DNA of 50,140 bases. Origin: Streptomyces sp. JJ66 (GTDB taxonomy: Bacteria; Actinomycetota; Actinomycetes; Streptomycetales; Streptomycetaceae). Below the pieces are notes generated by a model. It was given only the letters and a program-made list of their open reading frames with translations, made no database searches and was not told where the DNA came from. Position 1 is the stretch's first letter; each line of letters begins with the position of its first letter. Positions 39,497-46,505 of the stretch are shown here, piece by piece. The position numbers and the translations under genes were made by a program. The DNA is taken from the NCBI RefSeq assembly GCF_019303495.1, contig NZ_JAEVFI010000016.1:138419-188558 (forward strand), given 5' to 3'.

Positions 39497-40672
39497 CTAC
39501 AGGGGGTGAGCCGGGCTGCCCCGCCAGGGGGTGGCGGATTCGGGGGTGAGGGTGAGGCCGTGGTGGGTGAGGGGTGGCTGGCCTGCGGTGCGCCAGGCGG
39601 TGTAGGCGGCGACGACCTCGTGCCACAGGTCGCGGGGGCCGTACGCGGTCACGGTGTCCGGCCGCCACCAGTCGGCGTAGTTGACCAGCGTCACGCTGGT
39701 GCCGCGCTCGTCCCAGAGCTGCGCCTGGCGTTGCGCGCCATCGCCCCGGTGGGCGCAGGCGACGTCGGGGACGGACAGGCCGATGCTGAAATCCTGGTGC
39801 CAGGGGCCGTCGAGCACCTGGGCCGGGTCCAGCGGGGACGCCGCCTTGCGGACGTCGGCGTCCCCGGCGTGGAGCGTCCGGGCGGGACGGTGGCCGCGTG
39901 CCCACATGTAGTGCGCCGTGCCGGTGAAGCGGCCGTGCGCGGTGCCGCCGGTGCCGCCGGTGCCGCCGGTGCCGCCGGTGCCGCCAGGCACGGTGAGGGC
40001 GAGGAGCGCGCCGGTGGCGTAACAGGTGCCGTACGGGGTGAGGACGCGCGCGCCGGGCGCGGCCTGCTCCACCCAGGCATACGGGACGCTCCGCAGGGCG
40101 GCGGTGGCAAGCACGCGGTCGAAGGGCGCCCGGTGCGGAACGCCGAGCAGGCCGTCACCGTGCACGAGGTAAGGCTGGTAACCGGCTGCGGTGAGGTTCT
40201 TCGCGCCCCAGTCGGCCAGCACCGGGTCGATCTCCACGCTGGTGACGTTCGCGTCCCCGACCCGTTCACACAGCAGGGCGGTGACGTAGCCGGACGCCGT
40301 ACCCAGCTCCAGCACGCGGTGACCGGGTTCCAGCTCCAGCTGACACAGCAGCTCGCACACCGTGTCCGGGGCGGAGACCGACGAGGTGAAGGCACCCCGC
40401 GCCGGGCCGCCGTCCCCGTGCGTGCGCTGGTCGTCGAACTGCGTGACCAGGCTGTGGTGCGGATGCCACACCGCCCGGTACCAGGCGCCCGCGTCGGCGT
40501 CGCGATCCAGCACCGGGTAGTGGCCGTCAGGCTGGGCCGTCTGCGACCAGAAGCGCGGCGGCGCGAAGTGCGCGCGGTCCACGGCGTCGAACGCCTCCCG
40601 CACCCACCCGGCCCGGAACGCCCCCTTGGCCCCCAGCGCGGTGGCACTGACGGCCCGGAAATCCACGTTCAC
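39497..40672 (-). CDS. PIMT-like (protein-isoaspartate type) methyltransferase of RiPP-tailoring kind
   Basis: 391 residues from GTG 40672, 4 bases after the stop of a 32-codon gene. SAM-binding core about 110-230: HRVLELGTASGYVTALLCER (motif I), ANVTSVEIDPVLADWG (motif II), APFDRVLATAALRSVPYAWV and GARVLTPYG. Before it lies the PIMT-type entry AWYRAVWHPHHSLVTQFDD with TSSVSAPDTVCEL. The roughly 150-residue C-terminal extension (DFSIGLSVPDVACAHRGDG, TVTAYGPRDLWHEVVAAYTA) is absent from housekeeping PIMT but present in methyltransferases of peptide-maturation systems (FxLD and ATP-grasp peptide types). Such enzymes methylate an Asp to trigger aspartimide formation. A Gly-Gly-Thr repeat inserted at about 230-244 comes from a 9-bp minisatellite. 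Confidence 0.8.
   Translation of the reverse strand: MNVDFRAVSATALGAKGAFRAGWVREAFDAVDRAHFAPPRFWSQTAQPDGHYPVLDRDADAGAWYRAVWHPHHSLVTQFDDQRTHGDGGPARGAFTSSVSAPDTVCELLCQLELEPGHRVLELGTASGYVTALLCERVGDANVTSVEIDPVLADWGAKNLTAAGYQPYLVHGDGLLGVPHRAPFDRVLATAALRSVPYAWVEQAAPGARVLTPYGTCYATGALLALTVPGGTGGTGGTGGTGGTAHGRFTGTAHYMWARGHRPARTLHAGDADVRKAASPLDPAQVLDGPWHQDFSIGLSVPDVACAHRGDGAQRQAQLWDERGTSVTLVNYADWWRPDTVTAYGPRDLWHEVVAAYTAWRTAGQPPLTHHGLTLTPESATPWRGSPAHPL
39941..39985 (-). repeat. 9-bp tandem repeat inside the methyltransferase gene
   Basis: Five perfect copies of GGTGCCGCC (plus strand) encode a Gly-Gly-Thr run in a loop of the methyltransferase. Copy number is likely to vary between strains. Confidence 0.95.
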
Positions 40673-40676
40673 AGCC

Positions 40677-40775
40677 TTACTTCTTCTTCTCGGGGTTGTC
40701 ACCGTCCGGGGACGGCGGTGCTGGCGGTGGCGTCCACGGCTTGTCCGACGGCTGCCCCCGGTGCTTCCCGCTCAC
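40677..40775 (-). CDS. 32-residue peptide, candidate precursor for the PIMT-like methyltransferase
   Basis: GTG at 40775 with a strong GGGAGG site 5 bases upstream; TAA at 40679-40677. The product is soluble and Pro-rich: begins MSGKHRGQPSDKPW, a polyproline middle, then SPDGDNPEKKK. It contains an Asp-Gly and an Asp-Asn-Pro context favourable to aspartimide formation, but no Cys and few Ser/Thr, so it is not a lanthipeptide. Only 4 bases separate its stop from the methyltransferase start, so the two are translationally coupled. The pair resembles imiditide-type loci (peptide plus PIMT homologue). That it is a substrate is inference. Confidence 0.7.
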   Translation of the reverse strand: MSGKHRGQPSDKPWTPPPAPPSPDGDNPEKKK

Positions 40776-40859
40776 GTCGCCTCCCACGCTGGTCCGGACA
40801 CGGTGTTCCTCTGACATAGAGTCAGGCACGGTAAACGGCGACGCAAGGGCGCGTCGGAC

Positions 40860-41729
40860 TCAGCCGCCAGCGTGCTCCACCGGAACCCACAGTTCCGCGT
40901 CGGCCCGGGTGCCGTCCTCCGCGACGCGGGCGCTGAGCATCTCCGGGCCGGGCCTGCTGCGGTACGGGTTGGACGGGAACCACTGGGTGAAGACATCCCG
41001 CCACAGGTGTTGCAACGCCTGCGGGAACGCTCCGGAGCTCTCAAACACCGCCCAGGTGCCGCCCGGCACCGGCAGGCTGTCCAGATCCGCGTCCGGTACC
41101 TCGGTGGCCGTCGCCACACCATGGTAGAAATCCAGCTCGGTGCCCTCTGCCCGGCTCGCGTCATGGGTGACGCTGACGTGGAGCAGCCCGCGCGGTTCCT
41201 GGTCTGACAGCTGGCTGATCCGGTGCACCGTGTCCTGCCCGATACCCCGGACGAACTCGACAATCGCCGGGTTCATCCCCTCGTGGACGAGCGGCACTCG
41301 CGCCGCCTTCCCCACCACCGCGAACGCGTCCTTCTCCACGATCCGGTATCGCATACTCGTGCTCCCTTCGACAACAAGGCGGAAGGACATCCGGGGCTGT
41401 GCGTGCAGCGCAGCGCCGTGGCGCCTGGCCTCTCCCGGGGTGACGCCGTGCACCGCGCGGAACGCGCGCGAGAACGCCTCCGCCGAGCTGTAGCCGTAGC
41501 GAACGGCGATCTCCAGCAGTGTCCGCTCCCCGGCCAGCACCTCGGCCCCGGCGACCGTCAGCCGACGACGCCGCAGGTACTCCGACAGCGGCATTCCGGC
41601 CAGCGCCGAGAACATGCGCCGGAAGTGGTACTCCGAGGTGAGCGCGATCCGCGCCAACTCGGCGCCCTCGACGGATTGATCGAGGTGTCGCTCGATGTAC
41701 TCCAGCGCCTCGTTCAGCCGCTCCAGCAT
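40860..41729 (-). CDS. AraC-type regulator with GyrI-like effector-binding domain
   Basis: 289 residues from ATG 41729 (AAGGAGAG upstream). Two AraC helix-turn-helix motifs at about 20-105 (ELARIALTSEYHFRRMFSAL, AVRYGYSSAEAFSRAFRAVH, GVTPGEAR), then a GyrI-like ligand domain (about 125-289: MRYRIVEKDAFAVVGKAARV, LHVSVTHDASRAEGTELDFY, VPGGTWAVFESSGAFPQAL). This is the Rob/BmrR-type architecture that senses lipophilic cations or drugs. It lies upstream of the peptide/methyltransferase pair on the same strand, 84 bp away, but is not obviously part of it. Confidence 0.9.
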   Translation of the reverse strand: MLERLNEALEYIERHLDQSVEGAELARIALTSEYHFRRMFSALAGMPLSEYLRRRRLTVAGAEVLAGERTLLEIAVRYGYSSAEAFSRAFRAVHGVTPGEARRHGAALHAQPRMSFRLVVEGSTSMRYRIVEKDAFAVVGKAARVPLVHEGMNPAIVEFVRGIGQDTVHRISQLSDQEPRGLLHVSVTHDASRAEGTELDFYHGVATATEVPDADLDSLPVPGGTWAVFESSGAFPQALQHLWRDVFTQWFPSNPYRSRPGPEMLSARVAEDGTRADAELWVPVEHAGG

Positions 41730-41755
41730 CCGGCTCTCCTTCCCTTACCGGCCAC

Positions 41756-42232
41756 TCACGCTAGAAAGCGTCCGCCTCCCCGGACCCGACTATCCATGCC
41801 CGGTTCAGTCAGGTGCTCCGGGCCGCGCACAGCGAAGTCGCACCAGACGATCTTGCCGGGGTTGCGCGGGGAGACGCCCCACGTGTCCGCCAGCTCGCTG
41901 ACGAGGAGCAGGCCGCGCCCGGACTCCCCGTCAGCGTCCGCCCCGGCGTCGGGGATGCGGGGTACGCCGTCGCCGCTGTCGTGGACTTCCAGCCGCAGCA
42001 AGCCGGCGTTATTCAGCCATACCTGGACGCGAAATCCACGCCCGGGCGGAACGCCGTGCAGGAACGCGTTCGTCGCCAACTCGCTCACGCACACGAGCAC
42101 TTCGCCAGCGCGGTGCGCCACTTCCCATTCCAGGAGCGCTCGCGCGACGAACACCCTTGCGAGCGGTACGGACTGGCGTTCACGCGTGAAGAAACGTTCA
42201 CGGAGCTGCACTAGCTCAATCTCACTGTTCAC
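41756..42232 (-). CDS. HATPase_c (anti-sigma kinase-like) ATP-binding protein
   Basis: 158 residues from 42232. Single histidine-kinase-type ATPase fold: N box VCVSELATNAFLHGVPPG, G1 box LEVHDSGDGVPRIPD and G2 box ESGRGLLLVSELADTWGV. No dimerisation or sensor domain, as in RsbW/SpoIIAB-like stand-alone proteins abundant in Streptomyces. Divergent from the Scr1-type regulator; HATPase, Scr1/XRE and DUF397 genes commonly occur together in Streptomyces (the WhiJ/BldB-related clusters). Confidence 0.88.
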   Translation of the reverse strand: MNSEIELVQLRERFFTRERQSVPLARVFVARALLEWEVAHRAGEVLVCVSELATNAFLHGVPPGRGFRVQVWLNNAGLLRLEVHDSGDGVPRIPDAGADADGESGRGLLLVSELADTWGVSPRNPGKIVWCDFAVRGPEHLTEPGMDSRVRGGGRFLA

Positions 42233-42345
42233 AGCGGGATCGTCGCGCTGGGTGACCTACCTTCGGCAGTGGGGCCACTCGTACATCTCGTTTGTACGGG
42301 TGGAAATCTGGTCAAGTACCCGTGTCCTGGGGGATGGAGAGCGAC

Positions 42346-43173
42346 ATGGACCAACGGAAGAAGAAGCGCAAGAAGAACTCCTCCGCGATGAAGCTCGTCG
42401 GCTCCCAACTGGCGTTGTTCCGCCACGCGGCGGGCTACACCCAGGAGGAGCTGTCCGAGATCAGCACCGCCGAGTACGACACGATCTGCTCCATCGAACA
42501 GGGTCGCCGGGCCTTGAAGTCCGACCTGGCCCGCGAGTTCGACGTCCTCCTGGACACCAAGGGCGCCCTGGAGTGCGCGGTAGAGAACATGCCGGAGATG
42601 GACCGGTACCCGATCTGGGCAGAGGAGTTCATCGACAGGGAGGAGGAAGCGATCTCCATCTGTTCCTGGCAGAACCAAGTTCTGCCAGGCTTGCTCCAGA
42701 CCGAAACGTATGCACGGGCCACCTTCGAGAGCCGTGTTCCGGTGTTGGACGAGGAGTGGATTGAGGAGCAGGTCGTCGCACGGGTGGAACGTCAAGACAT
42801 CCTTCGGCGGAAGGTCCCTCCAACCAGCAGTTTCATCATCTCGGAAGCTGTACTGCGAGACCGGCTCGGAGGTGACGAAGTATGGCGAGACGCGGTACGG
42901 CATCTCCGGCGCTGCGCCGACCTCCCCGGCATCACGGTCCAGGTGATGCCCCTGGGCCGTCACACCCACGCTGCCCTCGACGGGCCGTTTGTCCTGCTGG
43001 AGACGCCGGATCACGATCACATGGGCTACATGGAGACGCAGAGGGGAAGCCAGTTGGTCTCTGACCCTGATGAGGTCAGCATCTTGCAGCAGAAGTATGC
43101 GATGCTGCGAACCCAGGCTCTCAACCCTGAAGAAACGAAGAGCCTGTTGGACCGGTTGCTAGGAGAGTCATGA
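42346..43173 (+). CDS. XRE-type regulator with Scr1 (DUF5753) domain
   Basis: 275 residues from ATG 42346 (GGAGAG 4 bases upstream; ATG 42334 is the alternative). A basic leader QRKKKRKKNSS is followed by a helix-turn-helix (about 15-70: LVGSQLALFRHAAGYTQEEL, EYDTICSIEQGRRALKSDL). The Scr1 ligand/partner domain runs from about 95 to the end (ISICSWQNQVLPGLLQTETY, RVERQDILRRKVPPTSSFII, HLRRCADLPGITVQVMPLG, TPDHDHMGYMETQRGSQLVS). In WhiJ-type systems the small DUF397 protein counteracts the DNA-binding partner. The stop overlaps the next gene start by 4 bases. Confidence 0.9.
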   Translation: MDQRKKKRKKNSSAMKLVGSQLALFRHAAGYTQEELSEISTAEYDTICSIEQGRRALKSDLAREFDVLLDTKGALECAVENMPEMDRYPIWAEEFIDREEEAISICSWQNQVLPGLLQTETYARATFESRVPVLDEEWIEEQVVARVERQDILRRKVPPTSSFIISEAVLRDRLGGDEVWRDAVRHLRRCADLPGITVQVMPLGRHTHAALDGPFVLLETPDHDHMGYMETQRGSQLVSDPDEVSILQQKYAMLRTQALNPEETKSLLDRLLGES

Positions 43174-43379
43174 AGAGCGCCCGACCCACCACCGGCTCAG
43201 AGTCCCTTTCGTGGTTCAAGTCGAGCTACAGCGGAAGTGAGGGCGGTGACTGCGTCGAGATTGCCCACGGCGGCCACCATGTGTTCGTGCGGGATTCCAA
43301 GAACCTCGAAGGCCCGATCCTCGCGCTTCCCGCGGGCTCATGGGTTGCCTTCGCCCAGGGTGTAGCGAGCGGCTCGTGA
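43170..43379 (+). CDS. DUF397 protein, first copy
   Basis: 69 residues from ATG 43170, overlapping the Scr1 gene stop. Complete DUF397 pattern: LSWFKSSYSGSEGGDCVEIA, HHVFVRDSKNLEGPILALPA and GSWVAFAQGV. Partner/antagonist of the Scr1-type regulator by analogy with WhiJ-associated proteins. Confidence 0.92.
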   Translation: MKSARPTTGSESLSWFKSSYSGSEGGDCVEIAHGGHHVFVRDSKNLEGPILALPAGSWVAFAQGVASGS

Positions 43380-43612
43380 ACAGCCTGAGCTGGTTCAAGT
43401 CGTCCTACAGCGGCGACGAAGGCGGCGCATGCGTCGAAGTGGCCTACGAGTGGCGCAAGTCCACCTACAGCAGTGAGCAGGGCGGCGCTTGTGTCGAAGT
43501 GGCCGCGTGTCCGCAACGGGTGCACGTGCGGGATTCCAAGGCGGCAGCCGGACCCGTGCTGGACGTGGCGCCGGACGCCTGGGGCGCGTTCACCCGGTTC
43601 GTCACAGCTTGA
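43376..43612 (+). CDS. DUF397 protein, second copy with internal duplication
   Basis: 78 residues from GTG 43376, overlapping the first copy by 4 bases. The N-terminal motif is present twice: SWFKSSYSGDEGGACVEVA followed at once by EWRKSTYSSEQGGACVEVA, then the single C-terminal half HVRDSKAAAGPVLDVAPDAW. This suggests fusion of two tandem DUF397 genes by deletion. The stop codon lies at the edge of the TnpB element (next base pair is the hairpin region), so the insertion is immediately downstream. Confidence 0.9.
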   Translation: MNSLSWFKSSYSGDEGGACVEVAYEWRKSTYSSEQGGACVEVAACPQRVHVRDSKAAAGPVLDVAPDAWGAFTRFVTA

Positions 43613-43760
43613 ATCCTCCCCTCCCTGAAGGGAGGGGATTCCTGGCTCAGGCTGCCTCCGGGAGCAGCGCTCCCGGAGGTCTTACGCCCTCGACACCAGC
43701 CGGGTTGAGACCAGCCCGGACGAGCATCACGCGGGCGGAGTTCTTGTCCCTGGGGGACAC
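43613..43760 (-). ncRNA. Predicted omega/right-end RNA of TnpB
   Basis: TnpB guide RNAs are made from the 3' end of tnpB and the adjoining right end of the element, with the guide taken from sequence just outside. Position and the strong hairpin at 43618-43637 agree. The boundaries are guesses; the guide would be templated by the DUF397 gene next door. Confidence 0.35.
43618..43637. repeat. Right-end hairpin of the TnpB element
   Basis: 8-bp stem CCCCTCCC/GGGAGGGG with TGAA loop, 10 bases beyond the tnpB stop codon. It would also form the 3' part of the guide RNA scaffold. Confidence 0.75.
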
Positions 43761-44870
43761 GGCTCCGCACGCGGTGCACGCATACGTTCGTTCAGAGAGG
43801 GGAAGTGCGTGCTTGGTTCTCGCACCGCACTCGGAACAGTCCATCGTCGTGTGGGCCGGATGCACCAGGTGCACGATCCGGCCGTGCTTGCGGGTCATCT
43901 CGGTCAGCGCGGTCTTGGTGGCGCCGATGGCGGCGTCGGCCGCCTTGCGGGCCATGGTGGACTTGGCCAGGAACTTCGGCTTGAAGTCCTCCACCGCGAT
44001 CGCGTCGTGGTCGCGGACAACCGCCTTGGCCCACTTGCGGCCGGTGTCCTGCCGCTGCCGGGCAACCTTTGTGTGCAGCTTCGCCGTCTGCCGCTTGGCT
44101 TCGCGGTAGCCCTTTGAAGCTGCCTGTCCCTTCGCGGGCTTTCTGCGCGCCATCTGCTTCTGGTGCCGGGCCAGCTTCGCGGCGGCACTCTTCCCGTGCT
44201 GGGCGTGGGGGAGGTCGTGGGCGTCGCTGGTGGTGGTCGCGGTTTCCTTCACGCCCCAGTCCACGCCCAGCACACGGCCGGTCTCCGGCAGCGGCTCGAT
44301 GGTGGTGGCGACGACGAACGACGCGTACCAGTGCCCCAGCGAGTCCTGGTAGACGCGCACGCTGGTGGGGTCGGCGGGAAGGTCGCGGGACCACACCACG
44401 GTCAGCGCGATGTTCCCGGCGAGGTGGAGGCGTCCGTCCTTCAGCCGGAAGCCGCGCCGCGTGTAGTTCAGGCTGGGCAGCGCGTCCCGCTTCCGCTTGG
44501 TCCGGGGCATCCCGGCGCGCTGCCGGACGGGAAGCTTCGCCTTGATGTCCTTGAGTGCCTTGGCGCGGGACTTGGCGAAGTCTCGGATGGCCTGCTGCTG
44601 CGGCACCGACGCACCCTCGCGCAGCCATCCCATGGCGGTGCGGGCCTCGGTCAGCATCTTGTCGAGCTGCGCCGGGCCGCACGTCGTCTTCTCGGCGGCG
44701 TCCCGGTTCAGGTGGTGGACTTTGCGGGACATGGCCACGCACTCGTTCCACACCCACCGGCAACGCGCCCACTCCGCTTCAAGACCGGCGAGCGCGGCCG
44801 ACGACACACGCAGGCGGTAGGTGTACCGGGCGTACCCGGACTCCTCCGTCTGTCGTTTCACTGTCGTCAT
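43647..44870 (-). CDS. tnpB: RNA-guided endonuclease TnpB
   Basis: 407 residues from ATG 44870 (an ATG four codons earlier, 44882, is possible). A TTGTCT-18-TATGTT promoter lies just upstream, suggesting a leaderless transcript. RuvC residues are complete: GVDWGVKETATTT (Asp), AVEDFKPKFLAKS (Glu) and SPRDKNSARVML (Asp). Zinc ribbon: DCSECGARTKHAL and YACTACGAVSPRD. The N-terminal bridge and wedge region reads SGYARYTYRLRVSSAALAGL. Intact and of normal length, so it may still cut DNA at sites matching its guide. Cas12 nucleases arose from this family. Confidence 0.9.
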   Translation of the reverse strand: MTTVKRQTEESGYARYTYRLRVSSAALAGLEAEWARCRWVWNECVAMSRKVHHLNRDAAEKTTCGPAQLDKMLTEARTAMGWLREGASVPQQQAIRDFAKSRAKALKDIKAKLPVRQRAGMPRTKRKRDALPSLNYTRRGFRLKDGRLHLAGNIALTVVWSRDLPADPTSVRVYQDSLGHWYASFVVATTIEPLPETGRVLGVDWGVKETATTTSDAHDLPHAQHGKSAAAKLARHQKQMARRKPAKGQAASKGYREAKRQTAKLHTKVARQRQDTGRKWAKAVVRDHDAIAVEDFKPKFLAKSTMARKAADAAIGATKTALTEMTRKHGRIVHLVHPAHTTMDCSECGARTKHALPLSERTYACTACGAVSPRDKNSARVMLVRAGLNPAGVEGVRPPGALLPEAA

Positions 44871-44920
44871 GACGTCAAACATACGGCACCTTTGCGTAGC
44901 GAGACAACTAGAATGGCGGC

Positions 44921-45079
44921 ATGGATGAAGAGAAGCGCATCACTGTCCGGCTCCCCCTGGAGCTCCATGAGCGGCTCGCCGCGCTCGCGAAGCGAGACCG
45001 CAGGTCGGTCAACGGCGAGATCGTGCACCTCCTGGAGGTCACGCTCGCCAGTCACTCGGTGGACGCCGAATCGCCCTGA
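44921..45079 (+). CDS. Arc-like ribbon-helix-helix protein in the TnpB element
   Basis: 52 residues from ATG 44921. Compact RHH DNA-binding protein: EEKRITVRLPLELHERLAAL (beta strand and first helix) and DRRSVNGEIVHLLEVTLASH (second helix). A TAGAAT -10 box ends 6 bases before the ATG and there is no ribosome site, so the transcript should be leaderless. Divergent from tnpB across about 50 bp; it likely represses one or both promoters and so limits TnpB. Confidence 0.8.
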   Translation: MDEEKRITVRLPLELHERLAALAKRDRRSVNGEIVHLLEVTLASHSVDAESP

Positions 45080-45125
45080 CGGCGATTCGGCTTTCCCTGC
45101 CCTGCTCCGCAGGGGGCCGATTCCT

Positions 45126-45145
45126 CCCCGGCCTGAAGGCCGGGG
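45126..45145. repeat. Left-end hairpin of the TnpB element
   Basis: 8-bp stem CCCCGGCC/GGCCGGGG with the same TGAA loop as the hairpin at 43618-43637 and similar flanks. Confidence 0.7.
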
Positions 45146-45174
45146 CATCCTCGGAGGCATCCGGTGACGCGGGC

Positions 45175-45199
45175 GAGGGGGCGTGCGTTAGGCCCCCTC
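45175..45199 (-). terminator. Hairpin downstream of hemC
   Basis: GAGGGGGC (45175-45182) pairs with GCCCCCTC (45192-45199), 9-base loop, 165 bp after the hemC stop codon on the minus strand. Could end that transcript or insulate the TnpB element. Confidence 0.45.
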
Positions 45200-45363
45200 A
45201 CCGCCGGAGACCCGGGTCGGCATCACGGGGACCGGGCGGGCTCCCCTGCCGACGGCCAGTAGCGCTGAGCTCGCCGCGTGACCCCTGCGAGAGTGCGGCG
45301 GCGGTGGAGACGGTACGGCCGGTGCGGCGGCGGACCTCTCCGTCCCAGGCGCCGGGTAGGCGC

Positions 45364-46293
45364 TCAGTGCGCGATGGCGTCGATGACGGCTCGGGCGCCC
45401 TGGGTGAGGAGGGTGTCGGCGACCAGTGCGCCGAGGGCGGCCGGGTCGGGGGCGGTGGCGGTGGCGGCCAGGGTCGTCGTGCCGTCGGGGGTGAAGACGC
45501 GGGCGGTGAGGGTGAGTGCGCCGTCGGACGCGGGCTGGGCGTACCCGGCGATCGGGCTGTTGCAGTGGCCGCGCAGGGCGTGCAGCAGCGTGCGTTCGGC
45601 CGTCACGGCGCGCGCGGTGTCGGCGTCGTTCAGCGGGGCGACGGCCGCCAGCGTGGCCGCGTCGTCCTCGCGGCACTGGAGTGCGAGCACCCCGGCGCCG
45701 ACCGGCGGACACAGCGTCTCCACGGGGAGCACCTGGGCGATGCGGTGTTCGGCGCGGATGCGGCGCAGCCCGCAGACGGCGAGGACCAGCGCGTCCGCGC
45801 GGCCCTCGTCCAGCTTCTCCAGGCGACGGCCAGCGTTGCCGCGCAGCGGGACGCAGTGCACCTGGGGGTGGGAGGCGGCGAGCTGGGCGGCGCGGCGTAC
45901 CGAGGAGGTGCCGACGCGGGTGCAGGTGGGCAGCTCGTCCAGCGTCAGCCCGCCGGGGTGGACGAGGGCGTCCCGCACGTCGTCCCGGCGCAGGAACGCG
46001 GCGAACCGCGTGCCCCCGGGGAGGGGCTGGTCACCGGGGACGTCTTTGAGGCAGTGCACGGCGACGTCGGCCTCCCCGGCGAGGAGTGCGGCGTCCACCT
46101 CGCGGGTGAACGCGGCCTTGCCGCCGAGGACGGCGAGATTGCCGGTCCAGCGGTCGCCGTAGGAGGTGACGGGGACGACCGTGGTGGCCAGCCGTGGGTG
46201 CCGTCCGGCCAGCTCGCGGCGCACCCGCTCCACCTGGGCGAGCGCCATCGGGGACGAACGGGTGGCGATGCGGATCAGCTCGGCGGAGGCCAC
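45364..46293 (-). CDS. hemC: Hydroxymethylbilane synthase (porphobilinogen deaminase)
   Basis: 309 residues from GTG 46293; no clear ribosome site. Polymerises four porphobilinogens to hydroxymethylbilane. Seen: [20 protein letters not shown], catalytic Asp in [50 protein letters not shown], and the dipyrromethane-cofactor Cys in [13 protein letters not shown]. Normal length. Streptomyces usually keep hemC beside hemA, hemB and hemD; this one is isolated, so it may be a second copy, possibly tied to sirohaem or haem demand of nitrite or NO metabolism encoded nearby. Promoter in the 212 bp shared with the divergent dehydrogenase. Confidence 0.92.
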   Translation of the reverse strand: MASAELIRIATRSSPMALAQVERVRRELAGRHPRLATTVVPVTSYGDRWTGNLAVLGGKAAFTREVDAALLAGEADVAVHCLKDVPGDQPLPGGTRFAAFLRRDDVRDALVHPGGLTLDELPTCTRVGTSSVRRAAQLAASHPQVHCVPLRGNAGRRLEKLDEGRADALVLAVCGLRRIRAEHRIAQVLPVETLCPPVGAGVLALQCREDDAATLAAVAPLNDADTARAVTAERTLLHALRGHCNSPIAGYAQPASDGALTLTARVFTPDGTTTLAATATAPDPAALGALVADTLLTQGARAVIDAIAH

Positions 46294-46505
46294 GCTCGCA
46301 CGATAAGCCGGACGCGCACGGCCCGCGCCGCCGGAGGCGGCGAACGGGTGGCGGACCGGAGCGCGGACCGTCGGCCCACGCACGCCGCCCGCCCGTGCGC
46401 CACCGCGGATCGCCGCGCGGCCAGGCGGGGTTCGGCGTAGCCTGCGACACGCGCGCGGCGACGCGCGGACGGCGACACGCGGCAGCGGGCGGAAGGGAGC
46501 AGGCG

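Larger units (their letters stand above)
43611..45151 (-). mobile_element. TnpB-carrying IS200/IS605-like element without TnpA
   Basis: Two matching hairpins bracket the stretch: CCCCTCCC-TGAA-GGGAGGGG (43618-43637) and CCCCGGCC-TGAA-GGCCGGGG (45126-45145), each inside a GATTCCT/ATTCC-like context. Between them are tnpB (minus) and a divergent ribbon-helix-helix gene (plus). Single-strand transposons of this class use subterminal hairpins instead of inverted repeats. No TnpA (Y1) or serine recombinase gene is present, so movement would need one in trans. Exact ends are not determined. Confidence 0.65.

Noticed and set aside
34220..40775. Linking the ATP-grasp gene with the PIMT-like methyltransferase as one graspetide cluster
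   Set aside because: They are 4 kb apart with vapBC, a GNAT and a hydrolase/TetR operon between, and each has its own small peptide gene. Treated as separate systems.
43205..43240. GGTTCAAGTC stretches (also near 43392) resembling tRNA T loops
   Set aside because: They are codons of the conserved WFKSSYSG motif in DUF397 genes; no tRNA fold around them.
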